Source: Rhizobium esperanzae (GTDB lineage: Bacteria; Pseudomonadota; Alphaproteobacteria; Rhizobiales; Rhizobiaceae). Taken from it: a DNA stretch of 64,000 nt. The notes under the pieces were generated by a model. It searched no databases. It had not been told where the DNA came from and saw only the letters and a list, made by a program, of their open reading frames with translations. This document shows positions 8,038-15,774 of this stretch, piece by piece. The stretch spans positions 365,537-429,536 of the forward strand of contig NZ_MXPU01000003.1 in assembly GCF_002204185.1 (NCBI RefSeq), written 5' to 3'. The translations under genes were made by a program, and so were the position numbers. The first letter of the stretch is position 1; the number at the start of each line of letters is the position of its first letter.

Positions 8038-8932
8038 TCACCCGGCTTTCTTTTCCCAAGGCATCGGCCCTATCTCGGCGCCAGGCTCGAAATCGGTCGA
8101 GACGCTGACGGCGCGCCATTCCCGGTCGGCTGCGATGCGCGCTGCATCCGCCTTCTCGACATTGCGCACCGCATCACTGCCCAGCAGCAGCCGGAACGGC
8201 GGCTCCTCGAGACCGGCAATGTGGATAACGACCGCAGCCGCTTTGGCCGGATCGCCGGGCTGACGGCCGTCATACTCGCGCTGGAAGCGCACCGTGGCGC
8301 CGACGGTTTCCGCATACTCCGCCCGACCCTCTGCAAGCACGGTCGAGGCGCCGGCGAAATCCGTCCGGAAGCCGCCCGGCTCGATTACCGTCACCTTGAT
8401 GCCGAATGGCGAAACCTCTTTCGTCAGCACCTCGGAGAAACCCTCGACACCGAATTTCGCTGCCGAATAGGCGCCGCGTCCGGCGGGGCCGATGCGGCCG
8501 CCGACGGAAGAAAACTGGATGATATGTCCGCCCCCCTGCCCACGCATCAGCGCAATCAGCGCCTTGCTCATGATGATCGTGCCGAGCAGGTTGGTTTCGA
8601 TCTGCGCGCGAAAATCGGCAAGGCTGGTATCCTCGATCGAGCCGACATTGCCGAAGCCAGCATTGTTGACGAGCACGTCGATACGGCCGAACCTTTTGAC
8701 CGCTGCTTCGACGGTCGCGGTCGCTGCCGCCTCGTCCGTGACGTCGAGTGCCAACGTCAGAACCTGATTGATGCCCATAGCGCTTGGAAAGATCGGCAAG
8801 CTGTGCCGGATTACGTGCCGTCGCCACCAAATAATCGCCGGAGGCCAGAACCGCCTCCGCCAACGCCCGGCCGAGACCGCGCGAGCTCCCCGTAATTAAC
8901 CAAACCTTGGACATCGAAAACCTCTTCTTCAT
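8038..8932 (-). pseudogene. SDR-family oxidoreductase, interrupted by a one-base frameshift
   Basis: The N-terminus (start ATG 8932, with GGGAGG upstream) reads VWLITGSSRGLGRALAEAV, the NAD(P)-binding TGxxxGxG Rossmann motif, and continues to AQLADLSKRYG. The rest is in the next frame: INQVLTLALDVTDEAA, the NNAG motif, catalytic Ser (FSSVGG) and YSAAK (Tyr-Lys), ending at 8038. Total length is 895 nt, one more than 298 codons, so a single extra base breaks an otherwise intact 297-residue enzyme. Removing one C from the CCC at 8774-8776 joins the two parts without loss. Every catalytic residue survives, which suggests a recent mutation or a sequencing error rather than long decay. It is divergent from an HxlR regulator, the usual arrangement for a regulator and its target. 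Confidence 0.8.
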
Positions 8933-8946
8933 TGGTTCCCTCCCCA

Positions 8947-8998
8947 TGTATGTTCTGTTGTTTCCAATCGAAAGAAGGTACCAACACGATCCATACAC
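8947..8998. promoter_or_regulatory. Possible HxlR operator half-sites
   Basis: TGTATG (8947-8952) and CATACA (8992-8997) form inverted half-sites about 40 nt apart in the short divergent promoter region between the SDR gene and the HxlR regulator. They are weak on their own and are reported only because HxlR proteins usually bind the shared promoter of such pairs. Confidence 0.25.
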
Positions 8999-9015
8999 AC
9001 CTCGAGGTAACAAAG

Positions 9016-9408
9016 GTGGCCGGCGACATATTCGATTTCTGCAGTGACATGACGGATGAACAGGATGCCCGGGCGCGCACCCTGATTGAGCGGGCGGCGG
9101 CGAAATGGCCGCTGCGCATGCTGCACGCGCTCTCGGACGCGGGGGCACCCTTACGCTTCTCGCGTCTGATGGAGCGAGTCGAGGGCATCAGTCAGAAGGT
9201 GCTTACGCAGACTCTGCGCACCCTCGAAAGCGATGGCCTCATCATTCGCACCCTCTATCCCGAGGTGCCTCCGCGTGTCGAATATGAATTGACGCCGCTC
9301 GGCCGCGACCTCCTCGTGCAGGTCGCAACACTCTGGCGGTGGGTCGTCGAGCGCCTCGGCGATTTCGATGCGCGCAAAGCCGTAAAGCTCACGGCAATGG
9401 GCGTTTAA
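9016..9408 (+). CDS. HxlR-family winged-helix transcriptional regulator
   Basis: A 130-residue HxlR-type regulator. The typical core is visible: KWPLRMLHALSDAG, FSRLMERVEGISQKVLTQTL (recognition helix region), RTLESDGLIIRTLYPEVPPR and VEYELTPLGRDL. A cysteine (DFCSD) just before the core occupies the place of the redox or aldehyde-sensing cysteine seen in many HxlR proteins. GTG 9016 is preferred because GAGG lies about 9 nt upstream and this start keeps the cysteine; ATG 9049 and the longer frame from 8932 are alternatives. It probably controls the divergent SDR gene. Confidence 0.85.
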   Translation: MAGDIFDFCSDMTDEQDARARTLIERAAAKWPLRMLHALSDAGAPLRFSRLMERVEGISQKVLTQTLRTLESDGLIIRTLYPEVPPRVEYELTPLGRDLLVQVATLWRWVVERLGDFDARKAVKLTAMGV

Positions 9409-10781
9409 GCCGGAATACGGATCGTCGCTCTCAAGCCCCCGAGCGGGCTGTCGGAGAGCGTGACGTTGCCGCCATGACTGCGGGCAATATCACGGGCGAT
9501 TGCAAGACCAAGCCCCGTCCCTGATGCATCGAGGTTGCGCGCCGTATCCAGCCGGAAGAATGGCTTGAACACGTCTTCCCGGTTCTTTTCGGGAATGCCG
9601 GGTCCGTCATCATCGAAGATGACGGTCAGCCACTTGGCACTGTGCTTCGCCTCGATGTCGAGCCTGTTGGCATAGCGGCGCGCATTGGAGGCGAGGTTGG
9701 TGACCAAACGCATGAAGGCGTTCGGCCTTACGGAGATATCGTCGTCGCCCTCGATCGAATAGTTGAACGTCTTGCCGTGCAGTGCGAAGTCGGACTCGAG
9801 CTTGGCGAAGATCTCGCTGAGCTTCAGCTCGCCGACATCTTCCTCGACCTCGCCGCGGGCGAAGGCCATATAGGCCTCCAGCATCGTCTGCATGTCATTG
9901 ACGTCGTCGTTGAGACCATGCAGGTCGGGATTATCACCGGCGAGCGCCAGTTGGAGTTTGAAGCGGGTGAGGATGGTTCGCAGATCGTGGCTGACGCCGG
10001 AAAGCATTGCCGTGCGTTGCTCGATCTGCCGCTCGATGCGTTCGCGCATCAGAATGAAGGCAAGGCCGGCGCGCCGGACCTCGTCGGCGCCGCGCGGATA
10101 GAAATTGTCGGGCTTCTGCCCTTTGCCGAAGCTTTCGGCAGCCCGCGCCAGCATCAGGATCGGCCGGATCTGCCCGCGCAGAAAGAGGATCGAAATGCCA
10201 AGCAGCACCAGCGACGTGCCGACCATCCAGACGATGAAGATATGGGTGTTGGAGGCATAGGTCTGACTGCGTTTAGCCAGCACCCGCAGGATCTTGTTCT
10301 CGAGCTTGATGCGGATTTCGACGAGGTTCGAGTTGCCGACCGTGTCGATCCAGAAAGGCCGGTGAATCTCATCGGTGATCTCATCGCTGAGAATGCCGTC
10401 AAGGATCGAGAAGAACGGCTTGACGCGCGGCGGCGGCAGATCGCCGTCCGGCTCGATCGAAATCTGCAGGTTGAGCTGATCGCGCGCGATCCGGATGATC
10501 TCGCTATAGTCCGAATTCTGCGGATAGGTCTCGACGATCTCGATGATCGCGGCGATGTCGCGGGTGACGGCGAGCGACAGCCGCTCGGTCACCATTTGCC
10601 AGTGACGCTCCATGAAGACGGCGGCGACGACGGATTGCAGCAGCACCATCGGGATGATGATGATCAGCAGCGAGCGCGCGTAGAGCCCGGTGGGCAACCG
10701 GCGCCGCAGCCAGCGGACGATCCAGCGCCAGCCCGCCGCCGGAGCGCGGTCTTCCCGCCGCAAACTGTCCATTGTCACCAT
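9405..10781 (-). CDS. Membrane sensor histidine kinase (EnvZ-like)
   Basis: A 458-residue kinase. Two membrane helices (about 37-58 and 181-203) bracket a periplasmic sensor region of roughly 120 residues. A HAMP linker follows (RGQIRPILMLARAAESFGKG). The H-box is SGVSHDLRTI with phospho-acceptor H265. ATP-binding boxes are complete: N-box NLASNARRYAN, G1 DDDGPGIPEKN, G2 SGTGLGLAI. It ends four bases inside the HxlR gene on the opposite strand. It lies 74 nt downstream of the OmpR-type regulator gene and is its likely partner; the gap contains a palindromic repeat. The signal sensed is unknown. Confidence 0.88.
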   Translation of the reverse strand: MVTMDSLRREDRAPAAGWRWIVRWLRRRLPTGLYARSLLIIIIPMVLLQSVVAAVFMERHWQMVTERLSLAVTRDIAAIIEIVETYPQNSDYSEIIRIARDQLNLQISIEPDGDLPPPRVKPFFSILDGILSDEITDEIHRPFWIDTVGNSNLVEIRIKLENKILRVLAKRSQTYASNTHIFIVWMVGTSLVLLGISILFLRGQIRPILMLARAAESFGKGQKPDNFYPRGADEVRRAGLAFILMRERIERQIEQRTAMLSGVSHDLRTILTRFKLQLALAGDNPDLHGLNDDVNDMQTMLEAYMAFARGEVEEDVGELKLSEIFAKLESDFALHGKTFNYSIEGDDDISVRPNAFMRLVTNLASNARRYANRLDIEAKHSAKWLTVIFDDDGPGIPEKNREDVFKPFFRLDTARNLDASGTGLGLAIARDIARSHGGNVTLSDSPLGGLRATIRIPA

Positions 10782-10799
10782 CGTCGGTCCCGGCCGTTC

Positions 10800-10858
10800 A
10801 GAGCACGATGCGGGAAAGTGTGAACGTCATCGGCATCATGCTCTACTTCTTAAATCTA
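10800..10858. repeat. Degenerate rhizobial palindromic repeat
   Basis: AGAGCA (10800-10805) and TGCTCT (10839-10844) bound an imperfect palindrome whose sequence (GATG...GTGTGA...GGCATCATGCTCT, then TTCTTAAATCTAG) matches the better-kept copy at 33304-33355. It sits between the response regulator and kinase genes and could form an mRNA hairpin that separates their expression. Confidence 0.6.
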
Positions 10859-11557
10859 GTCGATGCTCAGCCTGTATCCGATGCCGCGCACCGTCTGCAG
10901 CCAGACGGGGTTGGCCGGATCCTCCTCGATCTTGCGCCTGAGCCGGTTGATCTGCACGTCGATCGTTCGCTCACCGACCTCGGTGTCATTGCCGATCAGC
11001 TCGTGGCGGGGGATGGTGTCACCGGCGCGCCGCGCAAAGAGCAGCATGATTTCCTGCTCGCGATCGGTCAGCCGGATCACCTCGCTGGCTTTCTTAAGCT
11101 CCTTGCGGGTCAAGGAGAAAGTGTAGGGCCCAAACATGACCTGTTCGATCTTCAGCCCCTCACCGTTGGCGTTGCGGCGCAGGATATTGTTGATGCGCAG
11201 GACCAGCTCGCGCGGATCGAAGGGTTTGGAGAGATAATCGTCGGCTCCGGCCTCGAGGCCTTCGATCCGGTTGCCCGATTCCGCCAGCGCCGTCAGCATG
11301 ATGATCGGCACGTTCTTGATGGCCCGCAGCCCGCGGGTGACGTCGATGCCGGATTCGCCGGGCATCATCACATCCATAATGATGAGATCGAAATCGAGAC
11401 CGGCAAGTTTGCGCTGCGCCTCGGCGCCGTCGGCCGCGACAGTGACGCGAAAGCCATTTTCCGCGAGATAACGATTGAGCAGCGCGCGGATGCGGGAGTC
11501 ATCGTCGACCACCAGCAGATGCGCCGCATCGTCGGAAATACCTGTCTTGACCGCCAT
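10856..11557 (-). CDS. petR: OmpR-family response regulator (PetR-like)
   Basis: A 233-residue regulator. The receiver domain has the acidic pocket VVDDD (18-20) and phospho-acceptor D62 in LIIMDVMMPG. A winged-helix Trans_reg_C domain follows, ending DVQINRLRRKIEEDPANPVW and TVRGIGYRLS. Its ATG directly abuts the TGA of the upstream MarR-type gene. This MarR-OmpR pair in this order is the petP-petR arrangement known from Rhodobacter capsulatus, where PetR is needed for cytochrome bc1 (petABC) expression. The symbol rests on that synteny plus family, so it is moderately supported; petABC is present 24 kb away in this window. Confidence 0.82.
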   Translation of the reverse strand: MAVKTGISDDAAHLLVVDDDSRIRALLNRYLAENGFRVTVAADGAEAQRKLAGLDFDLIIMDVMMPGESGIDVTRGLRAIKNVPIIMLTALAESGNRIEGLEAGADDYLSKPFDPRELVLRINNILRRNANGEGLKIEQVMFGPYTFSLTRKELKKASEVIRLTDREQEIMLLFARRAGDTIPRHELIGNDTEVGERTIDVQINRLRRKIEEDPANPVWLQTVRGIGYRLSID

Positions 11558-12049
11558 TCAATCCGCCTTCTTTCTGTCCCGCATGCCTCTGAGGAAGGCC
11601 TTCACGCCCTCCCGCACCTGCGCAGAGGCTCCTTCGAATGCCCGCTCAATGCGGCGCGATTGCGGCTCTGCAAGGGCAAGCGCCAGCTCGCGCCCCGACT
11701 TCGTTGGATAAAGCTTGCGCTGCCGCCGATCCTCGGGACCGGCCACCTGGCGAATATAGCCCGAATCAATCAGCTGTTTCAGCACCCTTGCAAGACTTTG
11801 CTTGGTGATCTTCAGTGTGTCGAGAAGATCAGCCACCGTCATGCCCGGATTGCGGTTGACGAAATGCACGACGCGGTGATGCGCCCGGCCGAAGCCGCTC
11901 TTTTCGAGGATGGCGTCAGGATCGGAAACAAAGTCGCGATAGGCGAAGAAGAACAGTTCGATGATCTCGAAATCGATACCGCCTGAATCTTCCATCGGCG
12001 TGGCCAACGGCTCCGGCTTGCCTGCTTTCGGACCGGTCTGTCGTGACAC
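11558..12049 (-). CDS. petP: MarR-family regulator (PetP-like)
   Basis: A 163-residue MarR-type winged-helix protein: FFFAYRDFVSDPDAILEKSG, HHRVVHFVNRNPGMTVADLL, the recognition region ITKQSLARVLKQLIDSGYI, and the wing AGPEDRRQRKLYPT. GTG 12049 is chosen because AAAGGA lies 8-9 nt upstream; the longer frame to 12214 has no convincing ribosome site. The stop abuts the ATG of the OmpR-type regulator, so the two are translationally coupled as in R. capsulatus petPR. The C-terminus is rich in basic residues (RGMRDRKKAD). Confidence 0.8.
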   Translation of the reverse strand: MSRQTGPKAGKPEPLATPMEDSGGIDFEIIELFFFAYRDFVSDPDAILEKSGFGRAHHRVVHFVNRNPGMTVADLLDTLKITKQSLARVLKQLIDSGYIRQVAGPEDRRQRKLYPTKSGRELALALAEPQSRRIERAFEGASAQVREGVKAFLRGMRDRKKAD

Positions 12050-12283
12050 TCGGCATTTCCTTTCTCGTCCCGCCCGTTGCGGGAAATTTCCGCAATCAGT
12101 ATTGGTGACATAAAGCGGCTGGTAGCTTTGCCGACTTTCGTGAGAGCCCGCCCGACTTCCAATTTCCCTGGCGTTTCTTTGGAAACCAAGGTCCGCCCGG
12201 AACCTCCGACGCAATAAGTAATTCCCCTAGCGTCTGTGGATAAAACGTAATGGGGACAACAATCAACAGCCATGGAGCGTGAA

Positions 12284-12507
12284 GCGCCGGAGGAGGTTTG
12301 GGATGGCTTGGCATCGAGGTGATCGAGCGCGCGATCCTGCCGGAGCTACTGCCTGATTTCAGCGAGTGTTTCCTCACCGGTTCGGCCGCGGAAGTAACGC
12401 CGGCCTCTGAAATCGGCCCGTATCGGTTTACGCCGGCGACGATCTTCGAAACCTTGATGAACGCCTATATGAAGGAAGTCCATCCGGCGGCGGTCGCCGC
12501 CGGATAA
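12284..12507 (+). pseudogene. ilvE: 3' remnant of a branched-chain aminotransferase gene
   Basis: The frame reads GIEVIERAILPELLPDFSEC, then FLTGSAAEVTPASEIGPYRF and TPATIFETLMNAYM, which is the characteristic C-terminus of class IV branched-chain aminotransferases (IlvE). Only about 70 of roughly 290-360 residues remain. In frame, a TGA lies at 12280, and no aminotransferase sequence is seen before it. The retained piece includes the FLTGTAAEV-like substrate/cofactor loop but not the PLP lysine region, so it cannot be active. It lies divergent from the petP-like gene, and a GC-rich hairpin (12526-12547) follows. Confidence 0.75.
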
Positions 12508-12525
12508 CATCCTCATACAATTGGT

Positions 12526-12547
12526 CCGGCGCGCGAAAGCGCGTCGG
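12526..12547 (+). terminator. GC-rich hairpin after the ilvE remnant
   Basis: The stem CCGGCGCGC / GCGCGTCGG (one G-U pair) has a GAAA loop. There is no clear T-run after it. It is probably the surviving terminator of the former aminotransferase gene. Confidence 0.45.
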
Positions 12548-12554
12548 GTATTAT

Positions 12555-12805
12555 CTATGCGCCCGCGCCATGACCAGTCCGGCGAGCGTCGCCGATCAGG
12601 CCACCGATGCCGTCGGCGATCAGGCCGGCCATAGCCGCTTCCCCACCGACCATGCCGAGCAGCATGCCGCCGGCCACACCGCCGATCGCGCCCGCAATCG
12701 TGCGAGCAACGACGTTCATCGCGTGCTGCTTCAAAGCGGCACTCGCGGCGTTGCCGCCGATTCACCGGCAATTAACTGGATGACGAGCGGAAGTAACGCT
12801 TCCAT
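12555..12805 (-). pseudogene. Small glycine-rich hydrophobic protein gene with a one-base deletion
   Basis: On the minus strand, ATG 12805 has a strong AGGAG upstream and reads MEALLPLVIQLIAG. It then falls out of frame. From about 12762 the next frame continues IGGNAASAALKQHAMNVVAR, TIAGAIGGVAGGMLLGMVGG, and ends GHGAGA at the TAG 12555-12557. The total of 251 nt is one short of 84 codons; restoring one base (GGTGA to GGTGCA near 12763) gives the smooth LIAGAIGGNAASAAL. Rhizobia carry small glycine-rich, alanine-rich membrane proteins starting with a similar MEALLP..IQLI segment; their function is not known to me. Neither half appears as a long open frame, so automated calling would miss it. 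Confidence 0.6.
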
Positions 12806-12944
12806 GATTTCTCCTCTGGCGATCTCCCCGATCGCCGATCTATGCCGAACCCTCGGCATATTAGTATTTTATCATATCAAGAAGGGAAAGCGTTTAGAAA
12901 AATCAACCTCTGCGGGATTGAGACGGAAGGGGGGATTGCCCGGA

Positions 12945-12968
12945 CGAGGCGGCCTGCCAACCGCCTCG
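12945..12968. repeat. Perfect 8-bp inverted repeat in the gap before the SH3 gene
   Basis: CGAGGCGG and CCGCCTCG have an 8-nt loop and are followed on the plus strand by TTTCGTATTT. It lies 20 nt beyond the stop of the SH3-domain gene (minus strand) and probably folds at the end of that mRNA, although the U-rich side is on the other strand. Confidence 0.45.
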
Positions 12969-12988
12969 TTTCGTATTTGCCGATGATC

Positions 12989-13606
12989 TTACTGATAGAC
13001 GTAGACGATCCGGCGCGTCCCTGGATCGACCAGAACGGGTCGGTCGTTGATCCTTGTGTAGCGATATTCATAGTCCGGAATCGTCTGGAAAGTGACGTCG
13101 GCAGGCACTTCCGCGCCGACGACCACATCGCCGCCAAGCCGCACCGTCTCGGTCGGATTGGTTTCGATATAGGTCCGCACCGTCTCCGGCGGCGTGATCG
13201 TTTCCACGGCTCCGACCGGACCGATCAATTCATCGCCCGGCGCCGGTTGCGGGTCGGCCGTGACAACGCTGGCGGTCGACTCGTAGGTCACGACGGGAAC
13301 GCCGATCTCGGCGCGATGTTGCTCGACGATCACCTGGTTGCCGCCGTAATCCATCTGTAGATAATCGGCATAGACCCAGCCGCGCATGCCGTTGACGTCG
13401 ACGCGGCACCAGCGGCTGCCTTCGATGCAGCCATCGAGCACCGCGGTCGAACCGCGGGTGGCAAGCCCGACTGCCGGATATTGCGGGCCCGGACCTGCGC
13501 GGACGTTGAGATCGTTGACCGTGGTCGCCACCATCTCCGCCTGCGCCAGACCGCCGCTCGCCAGGAGCACCGCTCCAACCAACAGGATGTTTCTCTTCAA
13601 GGTCAT
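12989..13606 (-). CDS. Secreted SH3b-domain protein with DUF1236
   Basis: A 205-residue exported protein. ATG 13606 is chosen because AAGGAG lies upstream and the product starts with a clean signal peptide (MTLKRNILLVGAVLLASGG, cut after AQA); the frame extends far upstream without a better start. A bacterial SH3 domain covers about residues 24-85 (VNDLNVRAGPGPQYPAVG, WCRVDVNGMRGWVYADYL). A C-terminal DUF1236 segment (QTIPDYEYRYTRINDRPVLV, then VDPGTRRIVYV) follows a proline-rich linker. SH3b modules of this type bind peptidoglycan or envelope components. The combination is common in Rhizobiales. The exact role is unknown. Confidence 0.85.
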   Translation of the reverse strand: MTLKRNILLVGAVLLASGGLAQAEMVATTVNDLNVRAGPGPQYPAVGLATRGSTAVLDGCIEGSRWCRVDVNGMRGWVYADYLQMDYGGNQVIVEQHRAEIGVPVVTYESTASVVTADPQPAPGDELIGPVGAVETITPPETVRTYIETNPTETVRLGGDVVVGAEVPADVTFQTIPDYEYRYTRINDRPVLVDPGTRRIVYVYQ

Positions 13607-13670
13607 GTAAGCGTCTCCTTGGTTTCGATGGCCGGACAACGCGCGGCGTTCCACGATGTTCCCCTGCGTT

Positions 13671-13694
13671 GCCGCCGACAAATCGGCGGCTTCT
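13671..13694. repeat. Perfect 8-bp hairpin in the SH3 gene upstream region
   Basis: GCCGCCGA and TCGGCGGC flank a CAAA loop, followed by TTCT on the plus strand. It lies 65 nt upstream of the SH3 gene start and may be in its 5' leader, or may mark the end of an unseen plus-strand transcript. The 285-nt gap 13607-13891 shows nothing else I can call. Confidence 0.4.
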
Positions 13695-13891
13695 GGGAGC
13701 CACGCACAAGCATCTGAAAAACAAGACAAAGCTCGATTCCACCGCTGCAGGGAGATGGCGGAAGGCCCTATAAATTTGTGTTGCAGTCGGTCTTTTTGCC
13801 GTGAAAGAGGTGGTGGCAGCAGCAGATTCCGGCTGTCCTTGCCACCGTTTCGAACTATACCTGGGCACCCGAGAGACCAAGCGAGGCACAT

Positions 13892-14584
13892 ATGGGCATG
13901 CTCCAGGCCGGCATCATTCCGGTGACACCTTTTCAACAGAACTGCACGGTTTTCTTCGATCCCGAGACCCAGGAAGGCGTCGTCGTCGATCCGGGTGGCG
14001 ACGTTCCGCTCATTCTGCAGGCGATCGAGAAAAGCGGCCTGAGCATCAAGGAAATCTGGCTGACGCATGGCCACCTCGACCATGCCGGCGGCGCCAAAGA
14101 GTTAAAGGAAGCCCTCGGCGTCGACATCGTCGGCCCGCACCAGGACGACCTGCCACTGCTGCAGCGCATCGAAGCCCAGGCGGCGAAATACGGCATATCA
14201 GGATTGCGCAATGTTCTGCCGGATCGCTGGCTGAAGAACGGCGACAAGGTCTCCTTCGGCGCCCACGAATTCGAGGTCTATCACACGCCCGGCCATGCCC
14301 CCGGCCACGTGATCTATTTCAACCGCGCGCAGAATTTCGCCCATCTCGGCGACGTGCTCTTCAACGGCTCGATCGGCCGCACCGATCTGCCGGGCGGCAA
14401 TCATCAGCAGCTGTTGGATTCGATCCGCGACAAGGTCCTGCCGCTTGGCGACGACGTCGGATTCATCTGCGGCCATGGGCCCGGCAGCCGCATCGGTGAC
14501 GAACGGCGAAGCAATCCGTATCTGCAGGAAATCAGAGCCGGTGGAGCCTCTGGCGCCTCAGGCGGGACCGACAAAACGATGTGA
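13892..14584 (+). CDS. MBL-fold metallo-hydrolase (glyoxalase II-like)
   Basis: A 230-residue metallo-beta-lactamase-fold enzyme. The zinc motif is THGHLDHAGG; other ligands fall in YHTPGHAPGHV, HLGDVLF and FICGHGPGS. An N-terminal FQQNCTVFFDPETQEGVVVD strand and the SIGRTDLPGG segment are typical of the YcbL/GloB2 group, which hydrolyse thioesters such as S-lactoylglutathione. The short C-terminus (no full HAGH_C domain) favours the YcbL type. It converges with csaA, with the stops 8 nt apart. The substrate is inferred from family only. Confidence 0.85.
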   Translation: MGMLQAGIIPVTPFQQNCTVFFDPETQEGVVVDPGGDVPLILQAIEKSGLSIKEIWLTHGHLDHAGGAKELKEALGVDIVGPHQDDLPLLQRIEAQAAKYGISGLRNVLPDRWLKNGDKVSFGAHEFEVYHTPGHAPGHVIYFNRAQNFAHLGDVLFNGSIGRTDLPGGNHQQLLDSIRDKVLPLGDDVGFICGHGPGSRIGDERRSNPYLQEIRAGGASGASGGTDKTM

Positions 14585-14592
14585 GCCAATAC

Positions 14593-14934
14593 TCACATCA
14601 TCTTCATGCCGTTCGGCACCGGCTGTTCGACCGCCGCAAGCACGATCGCGCCGTTCCCGTCCTCGAATCCCAGCGTCAGCACTTCCGAACGGAACGGACC
14701 GATCTGCCGCGGCGGGAAGTTGACGACGCCGAGCACCTGCCGGCCGATCAGGGTTTCCAGCGTATAATGCACGGTGATCTGCGCCGAGGATTTCTTGATG
14801 CCGATCTCAGGGCCGAAATCGATGAGCAGCTTAAAAGCCGGCTTGCGCGCCTCCGGGAAAGGGCTCGCTTCGATGATCGTACCGACACGGATGTCGACAC
14901 GCTCGAAATCGGCGTAGCTGATCTCTTCCGCCAC
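14593..14934 (-). CDS. csaA: tRNA-binding chaperone-like protein CsaA
   Basis: This 113-residue protein is a single OB-fold tRNA-binding domain: YADFERVDIRVGTIIEASPF, PAFKLLIDFG, GIKKSSAQIT, and VVNFPPRQIGPFRSEVL. Length and sequence match CsaA, a dimeric protein related to the C-terminal tRNA-binding part of methionyl-tRNA synthetase and reported to have export-chaperone activity in Bacillus. The start is GTG 14934, with AGGA about 9 nt upstream. It lies 11 nt downstream of proC and is probably cotranscribed with it. Confidence 0.92.
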   Translation of the reverse strand: MAEEISYADFERVDIRVGTIIEASPFPEARKPAFKLLIDFGPEIGIKKSSAQITVHYTLETLIGRQVLGVVNFPPRQIGPFRSEVLTLGFEDGNGAIVLAAVEQPVPNGMKMM

Positions 14935-14945
14935 GTGGCTCTTCC

Positions 14946-15773
14946 TCAGCCGGCCAGTTCTTCGGCCCGCTTGCGCGCCGCCGCAAGGGCTGCGTCGAAC
15001 AGGGGCTGCATGCCGTTCTCCGCCATCAGCACGGCGAGCGCCGCCGCCGTCGTGCCGCCGGGAGACGTCACATTCTGCCGCAGCCGCGAAGCATCGTCGG
15101 GGGACTGGTGCAAGAGTTCACCAGCCCCCGCGACCGTTTCCCGCGCAAGACGCATGGCGAGGTCCGCCTGCAGGCCGAGCTTTCGGCCTGCCTCCGCCAT
15201 ACATTCGACGAGATAGAATACATAAGCCGGGCCGCTGCCGGAAAGCGCCGTCACGGCATCGATATCGGCCTCCGCAGGCACCCATTCGACCGGGCCGGAG
15301 ACGCTGAGAAGGGCATGGACGCGTTTGCGCTGCGGGTCGCTGACCCCCGAATTGGCATAGGCCCCGGTCACACCGCGGCCGACCATAGCCGGCGTGTTCG
15401 GCATGGCTCGTACCATGGCGGCTTTGCCCAGATGTCTTTCGAGAAAACCGAGCGTCTTGCCGGCTGCGACCGAGACGACGACCGTCGCCGGTCCGACGGC
15501 GCTCTTCACCGCCGGCAACACCGTCTCCATCACCTGCGGCTTGACCGCGAGGAACAAGACGCTCGCCTTCAATTCCGCAGGGACCGCGGTCAGATGCGTC
15601 GCACCGGCTTCCTTGATCGTCGCCAGCATCGCCGATGAGGGGCCGGGATCCACAACGATGACGGCCGAGCCCGGAACGCCGCTCTTCAGCCAGCCGGAGA
15701 GCATGGCTCCGCCCATGTTTCCGGCGCCGATCAGCACAACGGGATTTGCCGAGGAGAAAGCCTTCGCCGGCAT
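14946..15773 (-). CDS. proC: Pyrroline-5-carboxylate reductase
   Basis: A 275-residue ProC, the last step of proline synthesis (P5C to proline with NAD(P)H) in the cytoplasm. The dinucleotide-binding motif is VVLIGAGNMGGAML, followed by FLAVKPQVM. The family signature is in the C-terminal half (ALSGSGPAYVFYLVECMAEA; VTSPGGTTAAAL). ATG 15773 is chosen because it starts just before the Rossmann motif and sits one base after the stop of the YbjN gene, implying coupling. The longer frame to 15845 overlaps that gene and is not credible. Confidence 0.95.
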   Translation of the reverse strand: MPAKAFSSANPVVLIGAGNMGGAMLSGWLKSGVPGSAVIVVDPGPSSAMLATIKEAGATHLTAVPAELKASVLFLAVKPQVMETVLPAVKSAVGPATVVVSVAAGKTLGFLERHLGKAAMVRAMPNTPAMVGRGVTGAYANSGVSDPQRKRVHALLSVSGPVEWVPAEADIDAVTALSGSGPAYVFYLVECMAEAGRKLGLQADLAMRLARETVAGAGELLHQSPDDASRLRQNVTSPGGTTAAALAVLMAENGMQPLFDAALAAARKRAEELAG

Positions 15774-15774
15774 C

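Noticed and set aside
7717..8895. 392-codon plus-strand frame after the BA14K gene
   Set aside because: It starts inside BA14K in another frame, runs through a terminator and is antisense to the SDR gene.
9642..10823. 393-codon plus-strand frame
   Set aside because: Antisense to the histidine kinase, which has all catalytic boxes.
12346..12771. 141-codon minus-strand frame rich in Arg
   Set aside because: It overlaps the frameshifted small membrane gene in a wrong frame; the Gly/Ala-rich frame with a good ribosome site explains the region better.
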